Shown here: piece after piece, positions 7,916-14,900 of the stretch
Numbering within the stretch: position 1 is the first letter of the stretch
How the letters are laid out: the number at the start of each line of letters is the position of its first letter
Source of the DNA: Plut-88900 sp965116945
GTDB taxonomy: Bacteria > Chloroflexota > Dehalococcoidia > Plut-88900
Assembly: GCA_965116945.1 (NCBI GenBank)
Contig: OZ220734.1
Span: forward strand, 248,001 to 312,000
Length of the DNA stretch: 64,000 nucleotides
Direction of reading: 5' to 3'
Notes under the pieces: generated by a model
The model's database searches: none
The model's input: the letters and a program-made list of their open reading frames with translations, nothing else
What the model was told of the DNA's origin: nothing
Program-made: the position numbers and the translations under genes

Positions 7916-9016
7916 ATGGTGGCAGAACTAACCGCAACGTCGGGGTTGAAACACACTCTCCCTAGCCCTTTCTACTACGATCCCGGGATATTCGAGCAGG
8001 AGAAGGAACGGATTTTCTACAATTCGTGGGTGGGGGTGGGTCGGGTGGAGGAGGTAGCCAGTGCGGGTGACTACGTAGTCAGAGAGATTGGGGACCAGAG
8101 CGTAGTCGTAGTGAGGACGAAGTCGGGAGAGGTCAAGGCGTTCTACAACGTGTGTCGGCACCGGGGGAACCGGCTTTGTCCCAGGGAGAGGGGTCGGGCG
8201 GAGGGGAGTGCGTTCGCGTGTCGTTACCACGGGTGGACGTATAACCTGGATGGCAAACTTGTGGCAACGCCGAACCTGGCGTCACCGCCTTCATTGAATG
8301 GAGACCCTCTATCCCTTTACTCAGTGGCATTAGAGCAATGGGAAGGGTTCATATTCCTGAATTTGTCGGAGGACCCGGAGCCTTTCGAGCCGGACCTGGG
8401 GGTGCTGGGGGAGAAGCTGTCGAAGTACAGCCTGGCAAATTTGAGGATCGGGCATCGGAACATGTACGAGATCAAGGCAAACTGGAAGCTGGTGCTGGAG
8501 AACAACGTGGAGTGCTACCACTGCCCGGGTGTGCATCCGGAGTTGTGTGAGATACACCCGACTTTCAGGAATGGGGTAATAGGACAGGAGGCTCGGGACG
8601 GGGCGCCGCTAGTCGATGGGGCGACGACGTATACAGACACGGGTTTCGGGGCCCGGCCGATGATAAGCACTCTCTCGGAAGAGGACAGGGCCAAGTTTCG
8701 AAGCCTGACAATATACCCCAACGTATTCTTCGGATTGCTGCCGGACCAGGTGTTCGTGTTCTACAAGTGGCCAGTGACTGCGACGACGAGCCGGCTCACG
8801 GTTGACTGGCTGTTTGAGGAGTCGGTGGTGGAGGCACTGGGGTTTGATCCCAGCGACACGGTCGGGTTTCTAGACAGGGTGTTGAAGCAGGACTACGACA
8901 TCTGCGAAGAGGTGCAGTCGGCGATCAGGTCTCGGGCGCATCAGTCGGGGGTTTACTCGGTGCAGGAGCACCTGCCGTACAAGTTCAACCAGTGGGTGTT
9001 GGACAAGCTGGGGTAG
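7916..9016 (+). CDS. Rieske non-heme iron oxygenase, alpha subunit
   Basis: The start is ATG 7916, with an AGGAG 9 bp upstream, giving 366 residues. A Rieske [2Fe-2S] domain fills about residues 20-130 with ligands C80-x-H82 (NVCRHRGNRL) and C102-x-x-H105 (ACRYHGWTYN). The catalytic domain has the mononuclear iron motif NNVECYHCPGVHPEL. This architecture belongs to ring-hydroxylating and O- or N-demethylating oxygenases such as the vanillate, choline-TMA and carnitine types. No beta subunit, ferredoxin or reductase gene is adjacent, so electrons must come from partners encoded elsewhere. The substrate is unknown; the demethylating genes at the window start make a methylated amine possible but unproven. 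Confidence 0.9.
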   Translation: MVAELTATSGLKHTLPSPFYYDPGIFEQEKERIFYNSWVGVGRVEEVASAGDYVVREIGDQSVVVVRTKSGEVKAFYNVCRHRGNRLCPRERGRAEGSAFACRYHGWTYNLDGKLVATPNLASPPSLNGDPLSLYSVALEQWEGFIFLNLSEDPEPFEPDLGVLGEKLSKYSLANLRIGHRNMYEIKANWKLVLENNVECYHCPGVHPELCEIHPTFRNGVIGQEARDGAPLVDGATTYTDTGFGARPMISTLSEEDRAKFRSLTIYPNVFFGLLPDQVFVFYKWPVTATTSRLTVDWLFEESVVEALGFDPSDTVGFLDRVLKQDYDICEEVQSAIRSRAHQSGVYSVQEHLPYKFNQWVLDKLG

Positions 9017-9114
9017 GTGGAACTGCCACCTTCTTGGGAGACTAGGTGCAGGGTCTAGCCCTCTCTCGGCAAGGGACTTTTGCCTAACCCAGCCTGGTGT
9101 CTCAGCACCCCTCC

Positions 9115-9161
9115 CATTCCGCTCTTGAGACCCTTCGACTCCGCTCAGGGCGAGCGGAATG
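9115..9161. terminator. Inverted repeat between convergent genes
   Basis: CATTCCGCTC (9115-9124) pairs with GAGCGGAATG (9152-9161). The 27-nt interior can fold further through TGAG and CTCA. It lies between the Rieske gene (+) and the amidohydrolase gene (-), so it can act for both. It lacks a long U tract. Confidence 0.5.
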
Positions 9162-9181
9162 CCCCTCCCGCTTGAGATAGA

Positions 9182-10246
9182 CTATGCGCCGTTTACGCCG
9201 TACATGGCGAGGGAGTTATCGCGGAGGATCTTGCGTTTGACTTCTTCGGAGAGGTCATACCGGGTCCAGAAGTGTTCGACGCTTTCCGGGTATTCGTTGT
9301 CCCAGTGGGGCCAGTCCGAGGCGTAGAAGAGGGTGTCTTCGCCGAGGATGTCGACGGCCTGGGGGACGAGGGACTCGCTGGGCTCAGCGTGGTACCAGAC
9401 CCTGTCGCTCTTGAGGTACTCGCTGGGTTTACGTTTGCAGTCGGGGGTTTCGAGCCAGCCGCGTTTTTCCCATTCCTCGTCCATCCTGTCGAGGAAGAAG
9501 GGTACCCAGGTGCAGCCAGTTTCCAGGTAGCCGACCTTTAGAGTCGGGAACCTTTCGAAGACACCGCCATAGACCATGTGGACGGTCTGGAGCATGTTGG
9601 AGATTGGGAAGGCGGTGGTGTGGCGCTGGATGAACTTGGTATATTTCATGTACTCAGAGGTGCCGCCGTGTACGGCAAGGAGGCATCCCATGGCCTGGGC
9701 TTCTTCGTAGAAGGGGTCGTAGCGGCGCTCCCCGTACCCGCCAAAGCCGACGGCGGGAAGCATGACTCCGGAGAAGCCCGATTCGGCAACGGTGCGGCGC
9801 ATTTCCTTTGTGGCTGCGTCTACGTCGGTAAGAGGGACGAGGGAGACGGCCTTGAGTTTGGGGCTTACACTGAGCCATTCGTCGGCGACCCAGCAGTTGT
9901 AGGCGTAGGTCAGGGCTTTGAGGTAGTCGGGGTCCCAGATCGTGCCGTAGGTGAGTAGGACGGTGGGGAAGAGGAAGGTCATTTCCAAGTTTCCCCAGTC
10001 CAGGGCCTCGAGCCAGTCATTGGGGAAGGGATACCCGGAGGGGCCGAGGCCTCCCATCCTGCCTCCGAGGGTGGAGTCAGAAAAGGCTCGGTTGGTGATG
10101 GCACTTCCGTGGCCTACGCGGCCCTGGGAGTCGGGGAGGTTGTCCATGAGGAAGCCGTTGTAGGGCTCGGGCATGTATTCTCTGATTTTGGCCTGGTCTT
10201 CGATTATGTGACCGTCGGCGTCGATGACTCCGAAGGGGAGCTGCAT
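9182..10246 (-). CDS. Amidohydrolase-2 family metal-dependent hydrolase
   Basis: The 354-residue product is a TIM-barrel amidohydrolase of the decarboxylase/ACMSD-like group. Visible metal-site elements are the N-terminal DADGH (residues about 9-13), a mid-barrel VHGG, and the C-terminal ASDWPHWD. The end (ILRDNSLAMYGV) is the typical family tail in which the protein is followed by a short helix. Members hydrolyse or decarboxylate aromatic or cyclic carboxylates. In this context, next to a Rieske oxygenase and an amidase, a role in breaking down cyclic organic substrates is reasonable but inferred. It is convergent with the Rieske gene and divergent from the CYTH gene. Confidence 0.88.
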   Translation of the reverse strand: MQLPFGVIDADGHIIEDQAKIREYMPEPYNGFLMDNLPDSQGRVGHGSAITNRAFSDSTLGGRMGGLGPSGYPFPNDWLEALDWGNLEMTFLFPTVLLTYGTIWDPDYLKALTYAYNCWVADEWLSVSPKLKAVSLVPLTDVDAATKEMRRTVAESGFSGVMLPAVGFGGYGERRYDPFYEEAQAMGCLLAVHGGTSEYMKYTKFIQRHTTAFPISNMLQTVHMVYGGVFERFPTLKVGYLETGCTWVPFFLDRMDEEWEKRGWLETPDCKRKPSEYLKSDRVWYHAEPSESLVPQAVDILGEDTLFYASDWPHWDNEYPESVEHFWTRYDLSEEVKRKILRDNSLAMYGVNGA

Positions 10247-10345
10247 GGCTGTTCACCCGCCTTCCGTATGGGATGCGATTATTGTGGTGAGTCTAGTCCC
10301 GATGTTGGTGATATGCAATTGGGGAAGGGGATAAGGCCTCGCTCC

Positions 10346-10374
10346 AGATCCCTAGTGGGGCATTGGGATGACAC
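10346..10374 (+). repeat. Dispersed 29-bp intergenic repeat, copy 1
   Basis: The element begins AGATCCCTAGTGGGGC and ends GGGATGACAC. Closely related copies lie at 59814-59842 and 63317-63345. All three are intergenic and on the same strand. Confidence 0.6.
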
Positions 10375-10435
10375 GGGGTATGGATTAAGTAGTGGAGTAG
10401 AATGGCACAGAATCTACCATCCACGAAAAGGCGTC

Positions 10436-10966
10436 ATGGCCCCACGAACAAATCGAGAAATAAAGGCATATTGTCCCGATTTTGCACCGGTGCGAAGGAT
10501 TCTCCAGGAGTCCGGAGCGGTGTTTGTAGAGACCAAAGAGCAGGTGGACTACTTCTATCACCTGCCAGCTCATGAAGACGAGGCAGGAGTTAAACGCCTC
10601 AAGCTACGCACTGAAAAAGGGAGCCAACATTTCATCCACTATTGTGACCGACAAGAAGAAGGGGCCAGAACGAGCACTTTCCAGATGTGGAGTGTCAACG
10701 ACTCTCGACTGTCTGATGTTCTGAAGGCTGCGCTGGGAATCCAAGCTATTGTGCGTAAGCGTAGAGAACTGTGGCACAAAGATAATGTCATCTTCAATCT
10801 CGATAATGTAGATGGCGTGGGACAGATTCTTGAAGTAGAAGTGCAAGATAAAGAAGGAATGGACATCGAATCTCAGATCCAGGAATACCGTAGTATTTTC
10901 GAGCCTTTTCTGGGTGATTTCATCTGCGGATCCAACGAAGACTTGGTTATTGCGGAGGGGGCCTAG
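10436..10966 (+). CDS. CYTH domain protein (class IV adenylate cyclase-like)
   Basis: ATG 10436, with an AAAGG site upstream, gives 176 residues; the frame is open far upstream only because it runs antisense to the amidohydrolase. The CYTH fold starts with TNREIKAYCPD, the form of the E-x-E-x-K triphosphate motif seen in CyaB-like proteins where the first Glu is replaced. VKRLKLRTEKG and GVGQILEVEVQ supply the further basic and acidic tunnel residues. The family acts on triphosphorylated substrates, as adenylate cyclase, thiamine triphosphatase or inorganic triphosphatase. Which of these applies cannot be told. The strand, spacing and lower GC content suggest its own transcription unit. Confidence 0.8.
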   Translation: MAPRTNREIKAYCPDFAPVRRILQESGAVFVETKEQVDYFYHLPAHEDEAGVKRLKLRTEKGSQHFIHYCDRQEEGARTSTFQMWSVNDSRLSDVLKAALGIQAIVRKRRELWHKDNVIFNLDNVDGVGQILEVEVQDKEGMDIESQIQEYRSIFEPFLGDFICGSNEDLVIAEGA

Positions 10967-11314
10967 CAGGATGAGAATAGGAAACTATACCGGAATGGTA
11001 GGCAGTTGATGAGGCAGATTGACAAGATGGCGGGTTGTGGATACTGTTTCGGCGTCGGTCCGGTCTGCTTCAGCTTATCGTTCAGTACGAATCAGGCAGT
11101 TTTGCACACCGATAAACGACCAACAACTGCATCCCAACAGGCTCTGCGGCTGTGGAAGGTGCGAACAGGCCTAGAGTTTGGCATGTCATCGGCGATGGGG
11201 TAGACGTTGAACAACTCTCCATGTGTGACACCGTATTTCCTTTTGCAATCGACCCGATCGAATTGAGAATGCGCCAGAGATGGCCGATACGCTAATGGAT
11301 ATGGAGACCAGTAG
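10967..11314. other. Gene-free spacer
   Basis: I find no convincing coding frame here. A 65-codon frame (11006-11203) has no ribosome site or recognisable family. Near the downstream gene, TTGCAA (about 11242) and GAGAAT (about 11264) could form a weak promoter for the lipoprotein-MFS pair. Confidence 0.4.
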
Positions 11315-12091
11315 ATGAAGTTGACCGAGGCGATACGTTCGAGGGTGACGATCCCCATTCTCCTGTTGGGGCTGCTGATGCTGGGGGCGGCGTGCGGGTC
11401 GGGGGGCGAGCCTGAGGCAGAGACTCCCGCCACGGTTGAGCCAACGGTTACACCCGTACCCGAAATTACCCTAGACGAACTGGTAACCAGCGCAGAGAAG
11501 AAGCTGGCGGCGATTTCGACAGTCAAGTTTGAAATGGTGGATGAGAAGCAGTCCGGGTCTCAGTTCTTCGGGATGACCCTGAAGAGCGTGGAGGGAGAGG
11601 TTAAGTCGCCGGACGGGTTCAAGATGTACGTAAACGTGGAGAACCCGAGTTTCGGATTCGTAGTGATCGAGATGACGGCCGTGGGCGAAGACTCATTTAT
11701 CAAGTTCTCGGCAGATGCGCCGTGGCTGCCCCTGCCCCTTGAACAGGTGCCATTCAATTTTGGGGGGATAGGCGCGATCCTGGGCAGGGTGCTTCCCGCT
11801 ATGGAGAACACGGAGATCACCGGTCGGGAGTCGATTGGCGGGGTGGAGAGTATCAGGGTACAGGGAGACGCTGTGTCGGAGGACCTAGGTGAGCTGATCA
11901 CATCCGTGGACCCGGGGCACGAGCTCAGGTTGGGTTTCTGGTTCAGCGAGGCAGACCACTCGATCACGCAGTTCCAAATCCTGGGCAAAATCTTCGCGGA
12001 CGATGCTCCTGAAACGAGCCGGTTGATAAAGATAAGCAATATCAACCAGCCGGTGGAAATCCAGATCCCGGAGACAGCTTCGCAGCCGTGA
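11315..12091 (+). CDS. LppX/LprG-like lipoprotein
   Basis: The 258-residue product starts with a lipoprotein signal (PILLLGLLMLGAAC, lipobox Cys at about residue 27). A Thr/Pro/Glu-rich spacer follows, then a domain beginning ITLDELVTSAEKKLAAISTVKFEM. This opening and the later alternation of GESIGGVESIRVQGD-like strands match the LppX_LprAFG family, whose members have a hydrophobic pocket and carry lipids. The key pairing is with the next gene, an MFS exporter overlapping by 4 bp, as in the mycobacterial lprG-p55 operon. I infer extraction or transfer of a lipid across the envelope. A LolA/LolB-like fold without the same role is the alternative. Confidence 0.75.
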   Translation: MKLTEAIRSRVTIPILLLGLLMLGAACGSGGEPEAETPATVEPTVTPVPEITLDELVTSAEKKLAAISTVKFEMVDEKQSGSQFFGMTLKSVEGEVKSPDGFKMYVNVENPSFGFVVIEMTAVGEDSFIKFSADAPWLPLPLEQVPFNFGGIGAILGRVLPAMENTEITGRESIGGVESIRVQGDAVSEDLGELITSVDPGHELRLGFWFSEADHSITQFQILGKIFADDAPETSRLIKISNINQPVEIQIPETASQP

Positions 12092-13551
12092 AGTCAGCCA
12101 GGTCGGGCTTGATGGCCTTTGGTTCGTCGCAATCCGTCATCATGGGCATCCTGTGCCTGGGCGTGTTTTCCACTGCGCTGGACCAGACCGTAGTGGTGGC
12201 CGCGCTGCCTAGCGTGATGGTTGACCTGGAGATCCCGCTTACGGACCTGGACAGGGCATCCTGGATAGTAACGGCGTACCTTGTGAGCTACACGGTGGCG
12301 ATGCCGCTGGCGGGCCGGCTGTCGGACGTGTATGGGCGGGTGAGGATGTTCCAGGCGGCGCTGGTACTGTTCTCCATAGGGTCGGCGCTGGTGGCGGTGG
12401 CACCTAACTTCGAGTGGGTGGTGGCGGCAAGGGTACTGCAGGCAGCGGGGGGAGGGGCTACGGTCCCAATAGGGTTGGCGATGGCTGTCGGGACTGTAGA
12501 GCCGCAGAGGAGGGGGATGGCCCTGGGGCTGGTGGCGGCCTCGGCGGAGGCGGGGTCGGTGCTGGGGCCGTTGTATGGAGGCGGGATAATCGAGTGGCTG
12601 GGATGGCGGTGGATATTCTGGCTCGACATTCCGCAGAGTTTCATGCTGATCGCGCTGCTGGTTATTTTGCCGAACCGGGCCAATCCGGCAGCGAAGATGG
12701 ACTACTTCGGGGCGTTGGTACTGGGGGGAGCGCTGACTGTCCTGAGCCTGGCACTTTCCCAGAGAACTATCTTTTCCGGGGAGTCGGTAGTCCCTTATCT
12801 CATGATTGCGCTTGGTGTTCTTCTGGTCGGGCTGCTAATCCTGATGGAGAAGCGTGCGCCCCAACCGCTGTTGGCATCGTTCCTGTACAACTCTCGTGCG
12901 TTCCTATCCTCGAATGCGACACAGTTCCTGGTAGGAGTTGCGCTGATAATTTCGCTTGTAGCGGTGCCGCTGATGGCGGCAACCGTAATGGAAAAGCCTG
13001 CGTGGGAGAGCGCTCTGCACCTGTTCCGGCTAACGGCTGCCATCCCGGTGGGGGCGATAGTGGGAGGCTACATCCTGCGGTGGACGGGGGTGAGAGCAGT
13101 GTGCATCACCGGCCTGGCGTTCATAGGCACGGGCCTGCTGTTCATGAGCGGCTGGGAGACGCAGGTGGAAGAGCTCAGGCTAACCGCGCCACTCGTCATC
13201 ACGGGGCTAGGGTTCGGGCTGGTAATCCCGCCGATCACCGTGAGCGCTCTAAGCGCGGCGCCGGGCGATTACTGGGGGGCAGCGGCTTCGTTGGTCACGG
13301 CGTCTCGGATGGTCGGCATGGCGCTGGGGCTGGCAGCGCTTTCGGCGTGGGGCATAGAGCGCTTCTATGCGCTAACTGCGGACGTGACGCTGGGGGACAC
13401 ATTCGAGGAGACGGAGGCGCCGCTGATCGAGGCCGGTGTGACAGTCTTCCAGAACCTGTTCATGATCGCGGGATTCCTTGCGCTGTTCTCCATTCTGCCC
13501 GCTCTGTTGATGCGTGTTGAGGATACGGAGGAGGCCTTCGAATTCGCTTGA
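12088..13551 (+). CDS. MFS exporter, DHA2 (14-helix) family, P55-like
   Basis: The start is GTG 12088, overlapping the lipoprotein stop as GTGA, giving 487 residues. Motifs of drug:H+ antiporter-2 proteins are visible: ALDQTVVVAALPSVMVDL in helix 1, the loop AGRLSDVYGRVRMFQ, and EAGSVLGPLYGG with the helix-5 glycine pattern. Length and hydrophobicity fit 14 helices. In the mycobacterial LprG-P55 pair the equivalent protein moves triacylglycerol out of the inner membrane. Translational coupling here implies the same sort of two-part lipid or hydrophobic-compound exporter. Export of a drug-like compound is the alternative. Confidence 0.88.
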   Translation: MKSARSGLMAFGSSQSVIMGILCLGVFSTALDQTVVVAALPSVMVDLEIPLTDLDRASWIVTAYLVSYTVAMPLAGRLSDVYGRVRMFQAALVLFSIGSALVAVAPNFEWVVAARVLQAAGGGATVPIGLAMAVGTVEPQRRGMALGLVAASAEAGSVLGPLYGGGIIEWLGWRWIFWLDIPQSFMLIALLVILPNRANPAAKMDYFGALVLGGALTVLSLALSQRTIFSGESVVPYLMIALGVLLVGLLILMEKRAPQPLLASFLYNSRAFLSSNATQFLVGVALIISLVAVPLMAATVMEKPAWESALHLFRLTAAIPVGAIVGGYILRWTGVRAVCITGLAFIGTGLLFMSGWETQVEELRLTAPLVITGLGFGLVIPPITVSALSAAPGDYWGAAASLVTASRMVGMALGLAALSAWGIERFYALTADVTLGDTFEETEAPLIEAGVTVFQNLFMIAGFLALFSILPALLMRVEDTEEAFEFA

Positions 13552-13703
13552 TGCGCTTTTGCGTTGTTGAATAGGCCAACTGGCGGCCGAAATTGCCCAC
13601 CTAAAACCGGACGTGATAGAGTTTTGGCACTTTAGAGAGTGCACGTAAGGCAGGTTAGCGCTTTGGGTGATACAGCAACAGCCTGCCGGACCGCTCAACC
13701 AGG

Positions 13704-14810
13704 ATGTGCAGATTGAAAAAAGCTAGACGCAGGTCGGGCACAGACGATGCGCTACGTTCTCCATTCCCGGAGGGTTGGTATTTCCTTGCGAGCCGTAAGG
13801 CGATAGAAAAGGCCAAGCTTCTACAAAAGACCTGGATGGGCGAGGATTTAGTGGTCTGGTGCGACGACAAGGGACGGGTATGTGTAGCGGAGGCGTACTG
13901 TCCGCACCTGGGCTCCTACCTGGGGAGTGATGCCGGAGGATGCGTGCGGGGGGGTCGGCTGGTCTGTCCATTCCACGGGTTCGAGTTTGATGCGACCGGG
14001 CAGTGCGTTGCGACTCCATATGCCGAGCCACCCAGGACAGCGAGGCTGCGGGTGTTCGAGACGCGGGAAATTGCGGGGTTGATTTTGGGGTGGTGGGGAA
14101 TCGGGGGGCGGGGGCCACAGTGGGAATTGCCTGCGGAGGAACCGGACCAATCCGGCTGGACCAATACAAGGATCCAGACCATCCGGCTACCCGGACATCC
14201 GCAGGATACGACGGAGAACTCAGTGGACCTGGCGCACCTGCGCTACGTGCACGGTTACAGCAACGTGGCCCGAGTGGGGGAGGTGTCGGTGGAGGGTCAC
14301 TACCTAGAGAGCCGGTTCGACTTCAAGACCAAGCGCAAGGTGGCAAAGGTCTGGAAGATAACCCTGGACACATCTGCGAATTCGCAGATATTTGGGCTCG
14401 GGTATTCATACGTGGAAATCCGTGAGCATTCGATAGGCGTGGATATGAGATTGTGGATCCTGGCGACGCCGGTGGACGGTGAGCTAATCGACCTATCGCT
14501 GGTGTCCCAGACGAGGGAGATAAGGAAGCCGAAGCGTTGGATTGCAGGACTGGGATTTTTGCCGGTGAGATATCGGGCGCCGGTATTCAATAGATTCGTC
14601 TCGGGATTTCAGCGCGGGGACGTGATGCAAGACGTGGTTATATGGAGTCGGAAGGGGTACCGTTCCCAGCCACGGCTATGTCTCTCCGATGGGGAGATCA
14701 TGCCCTTCCGCCAATACTGCAAGCAGTTCTATGCCGATCCGCTGGAGTCAAACGGGTCGATGGCGGGTGAAGACGAGAGTGTCGCAAGGGTAGGTTCAGG
14801 AGTATTGTAG
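13704..14810 (+). CDS. Rieske oxygenase of the sterol-desaturase/Ksh-like group
   Basis: The 368-residue product carries a Rieske centre with C66-x-H68 (AYCPHLGSYLG) and C88-x-x-H91 (LVCPFHGFEF). The iron site reads TTENSVDLAHLRYVHGY (residues 169-185), with N172, D175, H178 and H183 in place. The P-H-L-G first Cys loop and the E-N-x-x-D-x-x-H-x-x-x-x-H site are those of the Neverland/DAF-36 cholesterol 7-desaturase, sterol de-ethylase and 3-ketosteroid hydroxylase branch rather than of benzoate-type oxygenases. It precedes an RND transporter and a sterol methyltransferase homologue, which supports a polycyclic isoprenoid substrate. I infer hydroxylation, desaturation or demethylation. No reductase is encoded nearby. 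Confidence 0.82.
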   Translation: MCRLKKARRRSGTDDALRSPFPEGWYFLASRKAIEKAKLLQKTWMGEDLVVWCDDKGRVCVAEAYCPHLGSYLGSDAGGCVRGGRLVCPFHGFEFDATGQCVATPYAEPPRTARLRVFETREIAGLILGWWGIGGRGPQWELPAEEPDQSGWTNTRIQTIRLPGHPQDTTENSVDLAHLRYVHGYSNVARVGEVSVEGHYLESRFDFKTKRKVAKVWKITLDTSANSQIFGLGYSYVEIREHSIGVDMRLWILATPVDGELIDLSLVSQTREIRKPKRWIAGLGFLPVRYRAPVFNRFVSGFQRGDVMQDVVIWSRKGYRSQPRLCLSDGEIMPFRQYCKQFYADPLESNGSMAGEDESVARVGSGVL

Positions 14811-14819
14811 GGGGACGGG

Positions 14820-14900
14820 ATGAGGAAAAGCTGGTTATACAGCAGACTCCAGAAGGCGGCGGCATACCTGAACATCTCGACGCAGAGGGGTAAACGATGA
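14820..14900 (+). CDS. Possible 26-residue small protein
   Basis: ATG 14820 follows a GGGGGAC stretch 9 bp after the Rieske stop. The frame ends in TGA overlapping the RND start codon as ATGA. The peptide has basic ends (MRKSWLYSRL, then QRGKR) and a central AAAYLNI. Its exact fit between two genes with a coupling overlap suggests either a translated small protein or a leader that couples translation. It is too short for family recognition. Confidence 0.35.
   Translation: MRKSWLYSRLQKAAAYLNISTQRGKR

Noticed and set aside
10109..10435. Longer N-terminus of the CYTH protein
   Set aside because: The extension runs antisense to the amidohydrolase gene and has no CYTH or signal features; ATG 10436 has a ribosome site.
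11006..11203. 65-codon plus-strand frame
   Set aside because: No ribosome site, no hydrophobic pattern and no family; likely chance.
12414..13520. 368-codon second plus-strand frame inside the MFS gene
   Set aside because: It is an overlapping frame of a clear 14-helix transporter and has no family signal of its own.
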